A stretch of 64,000 bases of DNA from Rattus norvegicus (lineage: Eukaryota > Chordata > Mammalia > Rodentia > Muridae). Shown one piece after another: positions 49,161 through 61,212 of the stretch. Numbering within the stretch: the stretch's first letter is position 1; each line of letters begins with the position of its first letter. Under the pieces are notes generated by a model. The model did no database searches and was not told the DNA's origin. It was given only the letters and a program-made list of their open reading frames with translations. The stretch covers positions 58,230,924 to 58,294,923 of the forward strand of contig NC_086024.1 of NCBI RefSeq assembly GCF_036323735.1, given 5' to 3'. The position numbers and the translations under genes were made by a program.

Positions 49161-52100
49161 TTGGCAACAAAACAAAGAGAAGAAAAGCACACAAACATAA
49201 CCTCACATCCAAATATGAATATAACAGGAAGCAATAATCACTATTCCTTAATATCTCTCAACATCAATGGCCTCAACTCCCCAATAAAAAGACATAGACT
49301 AACAAACTGGATACGCAACGAGGACCCTGCATTCTGCTGCCTACAGGAAACACACCTCAGAGACAAAGACAGACATTACCTCAGAGTGAAAGGCTGGAAA
49401 ACAATTTTCCAAGCAAATGGTCAGAAGAAGGAAGCTGGAGTAGCCATTCTATATATCAAATAAAATCAATTTTCAACTAAAAGTCATCAAAAAAGATAAG
49501 GAAGGACACTTCATATTCATCAAAGGAAAAATCCACCAAGATGAACTCTCAATCCTAAATATCTATGCCCCAAATACAAGGACACCTACATATGTAAAAG
49601 AAACCTTACTAAAGCTCAAAACACACATTGCACCTCACACAATAATAGTGGGAGATTTCAACACCCCACTCTCATCAATGGACAGATCATGGAAACAGAA
49701 ATTGAACAGAGATGTAGACAGACTAAGAGAAGTCATGAGCCAAATGGACTTAACGGATATATATAGAACATTCTATCCTAAAGCAAAAGGATATACCTTC
49801 TTCTCAGCTCCTCATGGTACTTTCTCCAAAATTGACCATATAATTGGTCAAAAAACGGGCCTCAACAGGTACAGAAAGATAGAAATAATCCCATGCGTGC
49901 TATCGGACCACCACGGCCTAAAACTGGTCTTCAAAAACAATCAAGGAAGAATGCCCACATATACTTGGAAATTGAACAATGCTCTACTCAATGATAACCT
50001 GGTCAAGGAAGAAATAAAGAAAGAAATTAAAAACTTTTTAGAATTTAATGAAAATGAAGGTACAACATACCCAAACTTATGGGACACAATGAAAGCTGTG
50101 CTAAGAGGAAAACTCATAGCGCTGAGTGCCTGCAGAAAGAAACAGGAAAGAGCATATGTCAGCAGCTTGACAGCACACCTAAAAGCTCTAGAACAAAAAG
50201 AAGCAAATACACCCAGGAGGAGTAGAAGGCAGGAAATAATCAAACTCAGAGCTGAAATCAACCAAGTAGAAACAAAAAGGACCATAGAAAGAATCAACAG
50301 AACCAAAAGTTGGTTCTTTGAGAAAATCAACAAGATAGATAAACCCTTAGCCAGACTAACGAGAGGACACAGAAAGTGCGTCCAAATTAACAAAATCAGA
50401 AATGAAAAGGGAGACATAACTACAGATTCAGAGGAAATTCAAAAAATCATCAGATCTTACTATAAAAACCTATATTCAACAAAACTTGAAAATCTTGAGG
50501 AAATGGACAATTTCCTAGACAGATACCAGGTACCGAAGTTAAATCAGGAACAGATAAACCAGTTAAACAACCCCATAACTCCTAAGGAAATAGAAGCAGT
50601 CATTAAAGGTCTCCCAACCAAAAAGAGCCCAGGTCCACACGGGTTTAGTGCAGAATTCTATCAAACCTTCATAGAAGACCTCATACCAATATTATCCAAA
50701 CTATTCCACAAAATTGAAACAGATGAATCACTACCGAATACCTTCTACGAAGCCACAATTACTCTTACACCTAAACCACACAAAGACACAACAAAGAAAG
50801 AGAACTTCAGACCAATCTCCCTTATGAATATCGACGCAAAAATACTCAACAAAATTCTGGCAAACCGAATCCAAGAGCACATCAAAACAATCATCCACCA
50901 TGACCAAGTAGGCTTCATCCCAGGCATGCAGGGATGGTTTAATATACGGAAAACCATCAACGTGATCCATTATATAAACAAACTGAAAGAACAAAACCAC
51001 ATGATCATTTCATTAGACGCTGAGAAAGCATTTGACAAAATTCAACACCCCTTCATGATAAAAGTCCTGGAAAGAATAGGAATTCAAGGCCCATACCTGA
51101 ACATAGTAAAAGCCATATACAGCAAACCAGTTGCTAACATTAAACTAAATGGAGAGAAACTTGAAGCAATCCCACTAAAATCAGGGACTAGACAAGGCTG
51201 CCCACTCTCTCCCTACTTATTCAATATAGTTCTTGAAGTTCTAGCCAGAGCAATCAGACAACAAAAGGAGGTCAAGGGGATACAGATCGGAAAAGAAGAA
51301 GTCAAAATATCACTATTTGCAGATGATATGATAGTATATTTACGTGATCCCAAACGTTCCACCAGAGAACTACTAAAGCTGATAGACAACTTCAGCAAAG
51401 TGGCTTGGTATAAAATTAACTCAAATAAATCAGTTGCCTTCCTCTATACAAAAGAGAAACAAGCCGAGAAAGAAATTAGGGAAATGACACCCTTCATAAT
51501 AGACCCAAATAATATAAAGTACCTCGGTGTGACTTTATCCAAGCAAGTAAAAGATCTGTACAATAAGAACTTCAAGACACTGAAGAAGGAAATTGAAGAA
51601 GACCTCAGAAGATGGAAAGATCTCCCATGCTCATGGATTGGCAGGATTAATATAGTAAAAATGGCCATTTTACCAAAAGCAATCTACAGATTCAATGCAA
51701 TCCCCATCAAATACCAATCCAATTCTTCAAAGAGTTAGACAGAACAATTTGCAAATTCATCTGGAATAACAAAAAACCCAGGATAGCTAAAGCTATCCTC
51801 AACAATAAAAGGACTTCAGGGGGAATCACTATCCCTGAACTCAAGCAGTATTACAGAGCAATAGTGATAAAAACTGCATGGTATTGGTACAGAGACAGAC
51901 AGATAGACCAATGGAATAGAATTGAAGACCCAGAAATGAACCCACACACCTATGGTCACTTGATTTTTGACAAAGGAGCCAAAACCATCCAATGGAAAAA
52001 AGATAGCATTTTCAGCAAATGGTGCTGGTTCAACTGGAGGTCAACATGTAGAAGAATGCAGATCGATCCATGCTTATCACCCTGTACAAAGCTTAAGTCC

Positions 52101-53035
52101 AAGTGGATCAAGGACCTCCACATCAAACCAGACACACTCAAACTAATAGAAGAAAAACTAGGGAAGCATCTGGAACACATGGGCACTGGAAAAAATTTCC
52201 TAAACAAAACACCAATGGCTTACGATCAAGAATCGACAAATGGGATCTCATAAAACTGCAAAGCTTCTGTAAGGCAAAGGACACTGTGGTTAGGACAAAA
52301 CGGCAACCAACAGATTGGGAAAAGATCTTTACCAATCCTACAACAGATAGAGGCCTTATATCCAAAATATACAAAGAACTCAAGAAGTTAGACCGCAGGG
52401 AAACAAATAACCCTATTAAAATATGGGGTTCAGAGCTAAACAAAGAATTCACAGCTGAGGAATGCCGAATGGCTGAGAAACACCTAAAGAAATGTTCAAC
52501 ATCTTTAGTCATAAGGGAAATGCAAATCAAAACAACCCTGAGATTTCACCTCACACCAGTGAGAATGGCTAAGATCAAAAACTCAGGTGACAGCAGATGC
52601 TGGCGAGGATGTGGAGAAAGAGGAACACTCCTCCATTGTTGGTGGGATTGCAGACTGGTAAAACCATTCTGGAAATCAGTCTGGAGGTTCCTCAGAAAAT
52701 TGGACATTGAACTGCCTGAGGATCCAGCTATACCTCTCTTGGGCATATACCCAAAAGATGCCTCAACATATACAAAAGGCACGTGCTCCACTATGTTCAT
52801 CGCAGCCTTATTTATAATAGCCAGAAGCTGGAAAGAACCCAGATGCCCTTCAACAGAGGAATGGATACAGAAAATGTGGTACATCTACACAATGGAATAT
52901 TACTCATCTATCAAAAACAACGACTTTATGAAATTCGTAGGCAAATGGTTGGAACTGGAAAATATCATCCTGAGTGAGCTAACCCAATCACAGAAAGACA
53001 TACATGGTATGCACTCATTGATAAGTGGCTATTAG
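49161..53035 (+). pseudogene. LINE-1 ORF2 (endonuclease/reverse transcriptase), three frameshifts
   Basis: Encodes the L1 enzyme that nicks target DNA and copies L1 RNA. The N-terminal endonuclease is recognisable: Gln-Glu-Thr-His with its Glu at 49,347, Gly-Asp-Phe-Asn at 49,651-49,662, and Ser-Asp-His-His at 49,903-49,914. The reverse transcriptase follows, with Phe-Ala-Asp-Asp at 51,315-51,326. The C-terminal Cys-X3-Cys-X7-His-X4-Cys motif is at 52,598-52,651. Breaks: a +1 shift near 49,450 inside the endonuclease, a 1-base loss near 51,707 after the reverse transcriptase core, and an apparent 7-base deletion near 52,222 before the Cys motif. The longest intact piece is the 696-codon frame to 51,738. 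The product start and ORF1-ORF2 spacing follow the usual L1 layout; the first ATG-like codon after ORF1 is near 49,161. Confidence 0.92.
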
Positions 53036-53774
53036 CCCAAATGCTTGAATTACCCTAGATGCCTAGAACAAATGAAACTCAAGACGGATGATCAAAATGT
53101 GAATGCTTCACTCCTTCTTTAAAAGGGGAACAAGAATACCCTTCGCAGGGAAGAGAGAGGCAAAGATTAAAACAGAGACTGAAGGAACACCCATTCAGAG
53201 CCTGCCCCACATGTGGCCCATACATATACAGCCACCCAATTAGACAAGATGGATGAAGCAAAGAAGTGCAGACCGACAGGAGCCGGATGTAGATTGCTCC
53301 TGAGAGACACAGCCAGAATACAGCAAATACAGAGGCGAATGCCAGCAGCAAACCACTGAACTGAGAATAGGACCCCCGTTGAAGGAATCAGAGAAAGAAC
53401 TGGAAGAGCTTGAAGGGGCTCGAGACCCCATAGGTACAACAATGCCAAGCAACCAGAGCTTCCAGGGACTAAGCCACTACCTAAAGACTATACATGGACT
53501 GACCCTGGACTCTGACCTCATAGGTAGCAATGAATATCCTAGTAAGAGCACCAGTGGAAGGGGAAGCCCTGGGTCCTGCTAAGACTGAACCCCCAGTGAA
53601 CTAGACTGGTGGGGGGAGGGCGGCAATGGGGGGAGGGTTGGGAGGGGAACACCCATAAGGAATGGGAGGGGGAGGGGGATTTTTGCCCGGAAACCGGGAA
53701 AGGGAATAACACTCGAAATGTATATAAGAAATACTCAAGTTAATAAAAAAAAATGAAATGTAAAAAAAAAAAAA
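53036..53774 (+). other. LINE-1 3' UTR with G-rich tract and poly(A) tail
   Basis: The G-rich stretch at about 53,609-53,683 has many runs of three to six G, a typical L1 3' UTR polypurine feature able to form G-quadruplexes. The end has AATAAA (53,742-53,747) and two A-runs separated by 'tgaaatgt', the last abutting the target-site duplication. Confidence 0.85.
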
Positions 53775-53789
53775 AGAAGTATCAATGCA

Positions 53790-54041
53790 GGCATCTATTA
53801 ATCTGCCAGTCCCTTGTGCTGAAAAAGGTTCCTGAAACAAAATAAAGGACAAGTAAACATTTGCACATATGTCTGCAAACACTGGGTAGGAACAGCATTA
53901 ACCCTGATCTGAGTGCACTCAGATGTAACTGACTTGATAGTCTACACACTATTTCTGAAAGCTGTGGACACTGCAATCATCTGGAGCAATGACAAGACCT
54001 GGTGTTAATGCTAAAGAAAATGTTTTGGCCTCCTTTCTTTA
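53790..54041. other. Anonymous non-coding sequence, right flank of the L1
   Basis: Nothing recognised. Confidence 0.45.
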
Positions 54042-54262
54042 AAGATTTGTTTTATTTCATTCGTATGAATCATTTGCCTGCACATAGACAACTGTAGTGT
54101 GTGCACGCAGGGCCTGCAGAGTTCAGAAAAAGGCATTGGATTCTCTGAAACTGGAGGTGCAGACAGTTGTCGGCTACCTGTTGTTTATTAGAAACCGAAA
54201 CTGAGGCCTTGTGCAAGGACAGCCTGTACTCTGAACTGCTGAGCAATTTCTCCAGCCCTGCA
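54042..54262 (-). mobile_element. SINE B3, reverse orientation
   Basis: Ends at 54,235-54,259 with 'aactgctgagcaatttctcc', the reverse of the B3 head. It contains 'ttggattctctgaaactgga' (54,136-54,155), a typical antisense B3 block. Confidence 0.8.
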
Positions 54263-54824
54263 ACCATGTTTACGAATCAAAACAATTTAGACAATAATAA
54301 TGGCATTCAATTCCCATATGACTATAAGAAGTCTCAGGATAACCCAATGGAATTTTCATAAGCAGCATCCCAGAATTGTTCTCGAGTTCTTCACTTGTTT
54401 AACGTGAATGAAATCAGGCATTTAAGATGAATTTATTAAAGCTAGAGAAACATTAGAAAGTGCATTCTTTTTGATGTGTAGACATTTTGAAGATTGCCTA
54501 AGACTGTCTAGGAAATGGGGACTCCACTCTTGGTAGTATTAAGGGACAACTCGTCAAGTTGTTGGTAGCCTGGAGAAGAAGGGACATCTTCCTTTAAGTC
54601 TCCTTTTAAAGAAAGGTGAGTGGAAAGCTTCTGGAATCTCTCTAATCCCCATTTCTGCTCACTCTAAAGAAGGAAAGAGTGGCTAACAGAATTGTGCAGA
54701 GCTTGGCAGCCATAGACTATGCTTCAGTGTTAGAGGGAGGTTTACAGTAGCTCAAATGAAAGCATCAGTGCTAGTGCTAGTCCCCTTGCTCTTCTTCCTC
54801 ATCTTCACCCGGCACCACCGCCAT
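54263..54824. other. Anonymous non-coding sequence
   Basis: No gene or repeat recognised before the pyrimidine tract. Confidence 0.45.
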
Positions 54825-54879
54825 CTCCTCCTCCTCCTCCTCCTCCTCCTCCTCCTCCTCCTCCTCCTCCTCCTCCTCC

Positions 54880-54919
<40 letters not shown>

Positions 54920-55075
54920 CCATCTCCTCCTCCTTCTTCTCCTCCTTCTCCTCCTCATCCTCCACCGCCACCTCCACCTCACCCTTCCCTTCATCCTCCC
55001 TGTCCATTTCTCCTCCTCCCTCTCCTTTTACTTCCTCTTTCTCCCTCCTCCTCCTCTCTCTCCTTACTTTTCCTT
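54825..55075 (+). repeat. Compound (TCC)n-(ATC)n array and pyrimidine tract
   Basis: (TCC)n at 54,825-54,880 switches sharply to (ATC)n at 54,881-54,918, then to a degenerate C/T-rich tract up to 55,075. Frames over it yield Leu/Ile runs on one strand and Glu/Asp or Arg/Met runs on the other, so they are not genes. Confidence 0.95.
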
Positions 55076-56161
55076 GAGGTATGGCCTCCTTCCTCTAATT
55101 CTTCCAGGATTAAATGTCAAGTGAAGATGAACAACCCATTCCCTGAGCCTGAGGAAGAGGAGCTCAATCATTCACACTCCCTCCATTCTTCCAAGAGCCA
55201 TGCTTGCCATGTAGAGTGCTTTCCTCCCTGTGTATTCTGCAACTGCCTTGTTAAATATAACGTGATTATTCACTATCTGTCCATATTTTAGAAGAACGCT
55301 TTCTGCCTGCTCTTTCAGGGTGCTGCCTGCTAATAAATAAAGCCTTCCTCTTTTTGCACATCTGTTTGATAACTCACAACTCATCAGACTCTTACACTAA
55401 CACTAAACTTTGAAGATAGAATATCTCGGGTTTGCAATTTCCATAAAATAGAGCTTTTTATTAATTCTATGCCATTATTTCTATTTTTACAAATATCTTA
55501 AATTAATAAAATAACTTTCTAGTTTTTCTATAACCTTAAAAAAGTACAGTAATAGGAAATTTAACTTTTTTAACTTTACAAACAAAATTCAGAGGTAAAA
55601 CCATGTGGCCCTGGTGGACCTTTGAACGATGTCTTTAGTCTTCTTCCCTGCGTCTTCTGTACCAATTACTTTGAGATTTGTGTTAGTGACTTCACTAAAA
55701 CTTTGATAATTTGTATTTTTTAGATAGTGTCTATTAAATTTAGACTTTCCAAGTTGTGCCTACTAAACTGAAGGCATTCCCTTAGATAATTTAAACCATC
55801 TATTTAACCTATATCAAATTATTGAAAGACAAAGGTAGATTGGATTAGTTGCCAAAAATTATAAAAATGGTCTAACTAGATGGACCACAGAAGACATCAT
55901 GCTCCTGGGGGCCAGAATGAGTAGTGGACTAACGAAGGCCCATTACTCTTTTCTATATTTTCTTTTTGCTTTTCTTTGGGTTTTTTTGGAAACTTTTATA
56001 TAGTAAAAACAGAAATGTGGAGATGTGCTCTATTATCTGTAAGTGATACTTGGTTAATACTAAACTTATACATATCCCTTCCACTGTTCTTAAGCTGCTG
56101 TGAATACAGAAACCACAAGCAAACGCTCTGCTGGTGGCCTTCCATTCGTTACAATGGTGGA
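55076..56161. other. Anonymous non-coding sequence
   Basis: About 1.1 kb without a recognised repeat or gene. Confidence 0.45.
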
Positions 56162-56371
56162 GACCATCACAAGACTAGCTCAACTGATGAGTGCTGGTGT
56201 GTACAAACCCTTGGGCTCAATTCCCAGCACTGGACAAGCTGAATGTCATATTACATATCAATAATATCAACAACTGGGAGATTAGAGCAGGAAAACGAAA
56301 CATTCAGGGTCACCATTAGCTATTTAGTGAGTATGATGCCAGACTGCGTCATATGAGACCCTGACTTGAGA
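56162..56371 (+). mobile_element. SINE B4 (ID-B1 hybrid)
   Basis: Head 'gctcaactgatgagtgctgg' (56,179-56,198), 'gctcaattcccagcactgg' (56,215-56,233) and the B1-like end 'catatgagaccctgact' near 56,350 match the B4 order. Confidence 0.65.
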
Positions 56372-56482
56372 GAGGGGAGAAGGAAGGAGAGGATGAAGAG
56401 GGGGAGAAGAAATTGGAGGAAGAGGGAGAGGAAGAGAGAAAGGAGGGGAGGAGGGAGTAGAGGAAGGAGGAAGAGGGGGTAG
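56372..56482 (+). repeat. Purine tail (GAGGAA)n-like
   Basis: G/A-only sequence of about 110 bp continuing the B4 tail. Confidence 0.9.
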
Positions 56483-57489
56483 GATGAGTCAATCACCAAC
56501 TCTGAATTTTCCATCAGTGAATACTCACTCCAGTAGTGTTTTCTTTTGCCTTTGGATTTAGAATGAAGAGGAGACTCTCCTTTCCCAAAAGTAAACACTT
56601 GCATGACCCACACCCCACTCCCACATCCACGCCCACAGGACGATGATTTTGTGTGCCTTCAATACATTTCCCCAGTCCTCCAGAAGGCTAAGCTGATTTG
56701 GCTTTGTTAAATCAAAAGGGAAATTTTGAATTTCTTCTTTATCAAAAGAGATATCAGAGTATCAAGTTGAGATGAATGGCATCTGTTGGAGTCCCAGTAA
56801 CAAAACATAGATATGTGGTACTTGGGAATTGCCTCTCAGAAGGAGTGGGTACAGATGAGGCCGTCAGCAGTGTCCCCTTTTATGAATCTGGATATGAAAT
56901 TACCTGCACAGGGCAAGTGTGTTGTTCTGTACCTAATGGTTCATATTTTTTTTAAAGGACCAAACTGTGTCTTGGAATTTAGTCCATGTTGGAAACAAGC
57001 TTTCCCAGTGTCTTTTGTTTTTTCCTGGTGGATACAAACAGTTCCTTAGGGTAGCCAAATTATAATTTTTAACCATACACTTTTGCATTCTGGGTATAAA
57101 TAGAAACAGTTTCTCATTGAGAGGTTGGGACAGGAGAAAATTAGAATGAACCACCTAAGTGCCATTCCAGAAGGATTCAGTTTCTGTCCCTCAGTCACAG
57201 GGAGCAGTGGTCATAGACCATTCATTCATCCTATTAGGGATGTAAATATAAGAATGTTCTGCCTGGGACAAAAGGAGTGTGTGCAATCCTACGTAACTGA
57301 AATGAGAAGAGGGCTTAGAGAGCAGAAACCAAGACATCAACTGCAAAAGGAGATGGATGTTTTAATAAGCTATTGAAACCCTCCCCAAAAGATTATGCTA
57401 TGCTTTAAGCTTGTCTGTTTTCTATAGAAAATATTGTATTCTCAACAACTAAATTTCACAAACAATATTAGTTAAATCTGATGTGTATA
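56483..57489. other. Anonymous non-coding sequence
   Basis: No gene or repeat recognised in about 1 kb. Confidence 0.45.
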
Positions 57490-57716
57490 TTTTTTTCACT
57501 TTTAATTGTATTTTATGTATATGGGCGTCTTGTCTGTGTGTACGTCTGTGTATCACATACATGCCTGGTGCCCACAAAGGTCAGAGGAGGGCAGCATGCT
57601 CCCTGGAACTGGAGTTAGTAGTTGTTCGCCCTATGTGGGTGCTAGAAATTGAACCATTTCCTCTAGGAAACATAGTGGGTGTTCTTAACTGCTGATCCAT
57701 CTCTTCGGGCCCCACT
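57490..57716 (-). mobile_element. SINE B3, reverse orientation
   Basis: 'gtgcccacaaaggtcagagg' (57,570-57,589), 'gtgggtgctagaaattgaac' (57,635-57,654) and the end 'ctgctgatccatctcttc' (57,691-57,708) follow the antisense B3. Confidence 0.85.
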
Positions 57717-58094
57717 TGTTTCTTTTTGGTGATAGTTATTTAGTTAAGCTTGTGGTATGCTACTAAAAAATACTCAAAACTTATTAATTAAAGCATAGCA
57801 CTGAACCCAACCTTCCATTGATCTCTATTTGCCCTTGTTCCTCTACAGTGTGGCAAGTGTCTCTGTGAAAGCTTAATTTGCCATCCTGCTTGAAATACTT
57901 AGTTTCCCCATTTTTTCCAGCTTTCTTCTTCTTTCTTCTTCCTTTTCTTCTCCTGCCCCCTCCTTCTCCTCCTCCTCCTTCTGACCCTTCTCTGACCCTT
58001 TCCTATCTCTGCTTACTCTTTTTCATTAAATTTTGACCTTCTCAACTCTGACTTCCTATACCTTCAGGTACACTAGGAATCCTTATAACTAGGA
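57717..58094. other. Anonymous sequence with a pyrimidine stretch
   Basis: A C/T-rich stretch lies at 57,920-57,992. Nothing else recognised. Confidence 0.45.
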
Positions 58095-58349
58095 GATAGA
58101 ATAAGGACAAAAAGATAATAAAGGCTTACCATTCAAACCACTAACCAAAAGAAAACTATGTGGTTACAATGATATTAGATAAACTGGATTTCAATATAAG
58201 AAATTGTGCTGACAAGAAATTCATTCCTAGATGAAAAATCTCATTTACAATCTCATTTACATAATACAATGAACTTACCTTTCTTCAACCATTAAGAAAA
58301 TTTCAAATCTATAAGGCAAGAGATAGTTTGTAGATAGATGTTAGGTAAG

Positions 58350-58402
<53 letters not shown>

Positions 58403-58790
58403 GATACATAGATGAATAGACAGACCGACAGACAGACAGACAGACAGACAGAGACAGCATTAGCAGAACTAAGTAAATTGAAAGCAGAGGGAAATATATT
58501 CTCTGTGACTGGATAAGCAATTAAACGAAGCATCTGAGAGGACTTGTCAGAACAATATGAGGTACAAATCACCTGACTGACACTTACGGAACACTGTACT
58601 TAACTTTCCAGTGTAATGGAACATTTACCAAAATAGAAAATACCCTAGGCCATAAAGCAAGTCTCAACAAATTTCAGAGAACTGAAGTAATACCAAGGAT
58701 GTTCTCTGACTTCAGCAGGATTAAGTTAAATCAATAACAGAAAGAAATTAGAAGACTTCAAAATTTGTTAAAATTAAGTAATTCTTTCTG
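58095..58790 (+). mobile_element. Ancient LINE-1 ORF2 fragment (L1M-type) interrupted by a tetranucleotide array
   Basis: 58,620-58,770 reads as sense L1M ORF2: 'aggccataaagcaagtctca' (58,648-58,667), 'tgttctctgacttcagcagg' (58,701-58,720) and 'aaatcaataacagaaagaaa' (58,728-58,747). The left part (58,100-58,340) is weaker L1-like sequence. Confidence 0.55.
58349..58455 (+). repeat. (TAGA)n(GACA)n compound microsatellite
   Basis: Near-pure TAGA at 58,351-58,402 followed by GACA at 58,420-58,453. Confidence 0.95.
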
Positions 58791-59334
58791 AAAGACTCAT
58801 GGGTCAAATTACAAAAGATATGTTTTACAGCCGTAGTACTGAGAAGAGAAGCCAGGCACACCGGGGTACAGACTGTTGAATCCAATTTTGAAGGGCTCCT
58901 CTGGGCATTGGCTCCATCATTCTACGCTGTGCTCTATTGCATGTGTCATTCCTAATCTGAGCGGTAATGGGTTTAAATTTCATTTCTGCTCCAACTAGTC
59001 TTCTGGTTTCCCAAAGCTCTCCATGAGCCCACTTACACAGCCTCACCATAAGACGTAGTATCTAAAGTCTCGTTCTTTATGAGCTCATATCACGTCATGA
59101 AGAGCTAAAGATTTTCTTGTCAATGGTCTCTTGGGTGCCTCCTCTAATACCATCACTACCGCTCTGACGGAGGGTCCAAGCCTATGGATAGAGTAGCCAT
59201 GTGTCTGTGACTTCCTGCGATGCCTCAGATTTCGGCTATCCCTCCCCCTAAACCACTGTTCCACAGATGCTGCCAGAGGTTTCGTAAGCTACAATGTTAA
59301 GCATATCTTTCTATTATTAAAAATATCTCCTGTG
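58791..59334. other. Anonymous non-coding sequence
   Basis: Nothing recognised. Confidence 0.4.
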
Positions 59335-59540
59335 AGCTGGAATGGAGAAAAGCGTGTGCTGCTCTTGCAGGAGCTCTCAGCCTCGTTCCCAGCACATATT
59401 GAGCAGCTCCACAAGCACCTGTAGCCTTGTCATCACAGTGTCTCTAGGCTCCAAGGTTACCCGCACTCACATGCACATACCCACAACAAACACATGCGCA
59501 CACTTATTTCTAAAAGCAATAAAGGTACATTTTTAAATCT
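59335..59540 (+). mobile_element. Degenerate SINE B3
   Basis: B3-like order with 'ctctaggctccaaggttacc' (59,442-59,461), a CA-rich 3' region and 'ctaaaagcaataaaggtac' (59,510-59,528). Confidence 0.5.
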
Positions 59541-59837
59541 TCAATTGCTTTCTATTAAATAAAATAGTAGTGACGTCTTGAGGCTATCAGAGCTTTACAT
59601 ATGGTCCCAACGTGGCTTTTTAGTTCTTGGGGTTTTTTTTTTAATCACTACACAGCTAAGCCGCCCTTCTGTTTCTCCCCCTGTGAACTTCCTCATGTTC
59701 ACTCTCCTCTTGGCCTTCCCTTGTCATTTTTCTCCAAACCTGTGACTCATAGCCACTCCTGTAGAGTGTCATACCACAAGAGAATCTATGTTTGCGAGTA
59801 CATAAACAGATATGCTTAACCCTGGAATCCTGGTTCT
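59541..59837. other. Anonymous non-coding sequence
   Basis: Nothing recognised. Confidence 0.4.
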
Positions 59838-60055
59838 TTACTTATTTTTTACATTTTACTACATTTCTTTATTGCATGTGTGTATACACACAGAGTTTGT
59901 GCATGTGTTCATTCACACATGACATGGCATGTTTATGGAGATCAATAGACAAGTTGTAAAAATTGGCTCCCCTACCATGTGGAGCCTAGAGCTCCAACTC
60001 AGGTCATTAGACCTAATGGCAAACCCTGTGCCCCGTTAGCCATATCTCTAGCCCC
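59838..60055 (-). mobile_element. SINE B3, reverse orientation
   Basis: 'caactcaggtcattagacct' (59,995-60,014) and 'agccatatctctagcccc' (60,038-60,055) are the antisense B3 head. A TG-rich 3' region lies at 59,876-59,925. Confidence 0.75.
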
Positions 60056-60540
60056 TCAGTTCCTCAGTTCTAATCCACTAATAATTATTAGCACTTTCAA
60101 GATCAGTACTTTCTCTGTCCAAAAAAAAAGAAAAGGTAAACAGGAGCAAATAAACGAATGCTAAATCATTCCCATGGATCTTCTAGGCTAACAAATGATA
60201 AATATTAATAAATCATATGATTGTAACTGTTAATTAGTGACTGATGTTTGATGTGGAAGGAAACACAAGACTCCACAAGTGCAACTCACTTTCTCTCGCT
60301 TCTGTGCATAGAACTGGCAGTCTCCAATGTTCCAGAACATACCCTGTCCAACACTTCATCCTTTCTAAAAATTCATTTGAGCCCTTATGATTCCCTTGCT
60401 TTCCTTGTTACTATTCTTTTAGTAGTTGTTGTTGTTGTTTTGTTTTTTTTTTTACTTTGTAAAAATTGGCTCTTCTACCATGTGGAGCCTAGAGCTTGTG
60501 TTGTGGCGGTTACATGTGTAGGTTGCATGTGTACATGGTA
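60056..60540. other. Anonymous sequence with a short duplicate of B3 sequence
   Basis: 60,457-60,496 repeats 59,954-59,993 with two mismatches over 40 bp. Otherwise unassigned. Confidence 0.5.
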
Positions 60541-60830
60541 CTAGCACAGGTGTGCAGGTAAGGTGCTCCTGCACACACAAGCAGAAGCAAAAGCAGAACA
60601 TTGGTGTCTTTCTCTTTGACTCTCTGCCTTGTTGCACTGAGACAAGGTCTCTCACAGAATTCCAGTTTCCCATTTCTGGATAAACTGGCTGGCCAAAAAA
60701 ACTCTCATAATCCCTCCGTCTCTAACCCCAGTGATGGGGACACAAACACAGATTGGTGCGGCTGGTTCTTACATGAGTGCTAGAGTGGTGCCCAAATCTT
60801 CACGATTGCAGAGCCACCTCCCTAGCCTAC
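60541..60830 (-). mobile_element. SINE, B4/RSINE-like, reverse orientation
   Basis: 'actgagacaaggtctctcac' (60,636-60,655), 'aaactggctggccaaaaa' (60,683-60,700) and the end 'cagagccacctccctagcct' (60,810-60,829) read as an antisense B4-type SINE. Confidence 0.6.
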
Positions 60831-61128
60831 TTTGCTGCATTCGTTCAGTTCTGTTTTCATTTTCCATTTCATTTCATACATTAATCTAACTTTGTTTACT
60901 TTAAAATAAATCATTGGACAATCCATTTTCTCATCTGCAGTCCTCCCTCTTTCTTTTACCCATGTTTTTTTCCTTTTCTTTCACCTTGCTACTACCATGT
61001 TCATGGTGTCTTGACATAACTTTAACATCATTTAACACTCTTCTCCCTTTGTTTTTATTCCTCTTCTTGTTTTTATCTATTTTGATTGTCTAGCTTTTCA
61101 TTATTAGGAAATCTTTTAGTGTAGTTTT

Positions 61129-61132
<4 letters not shown>
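60831..61132. other. Anonymous T-rich sequence
   Basis: Nothing recognised. Confidence 0.4.
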
Positions 61133-61187
<55 letters not shown>

Positions 61188-61202
61188 CGCGCGCGCGTGT
61201 GT
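61133..61202 (+). repeat. (GT)n(GC)n alternating purine-pyrimidine array
   Basis: About 46 bp of GT, then about 19 bp of GC (61,179-61,197), then GT again: 70 bp of strict purine-pyrimidine alternation. Confidence 0.97.
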
Positions 61203-61212
61203 CTTCCTAATG

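Larger units (their letters stand above)
47343..53789 (+). mobile_element. Near full-length rat-type LINE-1 with 15-bp target-site duplication
   Basis: agaagtatcaatgca flanks the element at 47,343-47,357 and 53,775-53,789. The 6.4-kb insert has a GC-rich 5' UTR (47,358-48,098), ORF1 (48,099-49,155), ORF2 (49,161-53,035), a 3' UTR with a G-rich tract, and a poly(A) tail. The perfect duplication and few lesions point to a fairly recent insertion. At least one frameshift in ORF1 and three in ORF2 mean it should not mobilise by itself. It starts directly with promoter-like sequence and may lack further upstream 5' UTR. Confidence 0.95.

Noticed and set aside
49941..50417. 158-codon antisense frame
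   Set aside because: Shadow of L1 ORF2 on the opposite strand.
54752..55124. Frames of 76-122 codons with Leu/Ile or Glu/Asp runs
   Set aside because: Translations of the TCC/ATC arrays; equally open on both strands.
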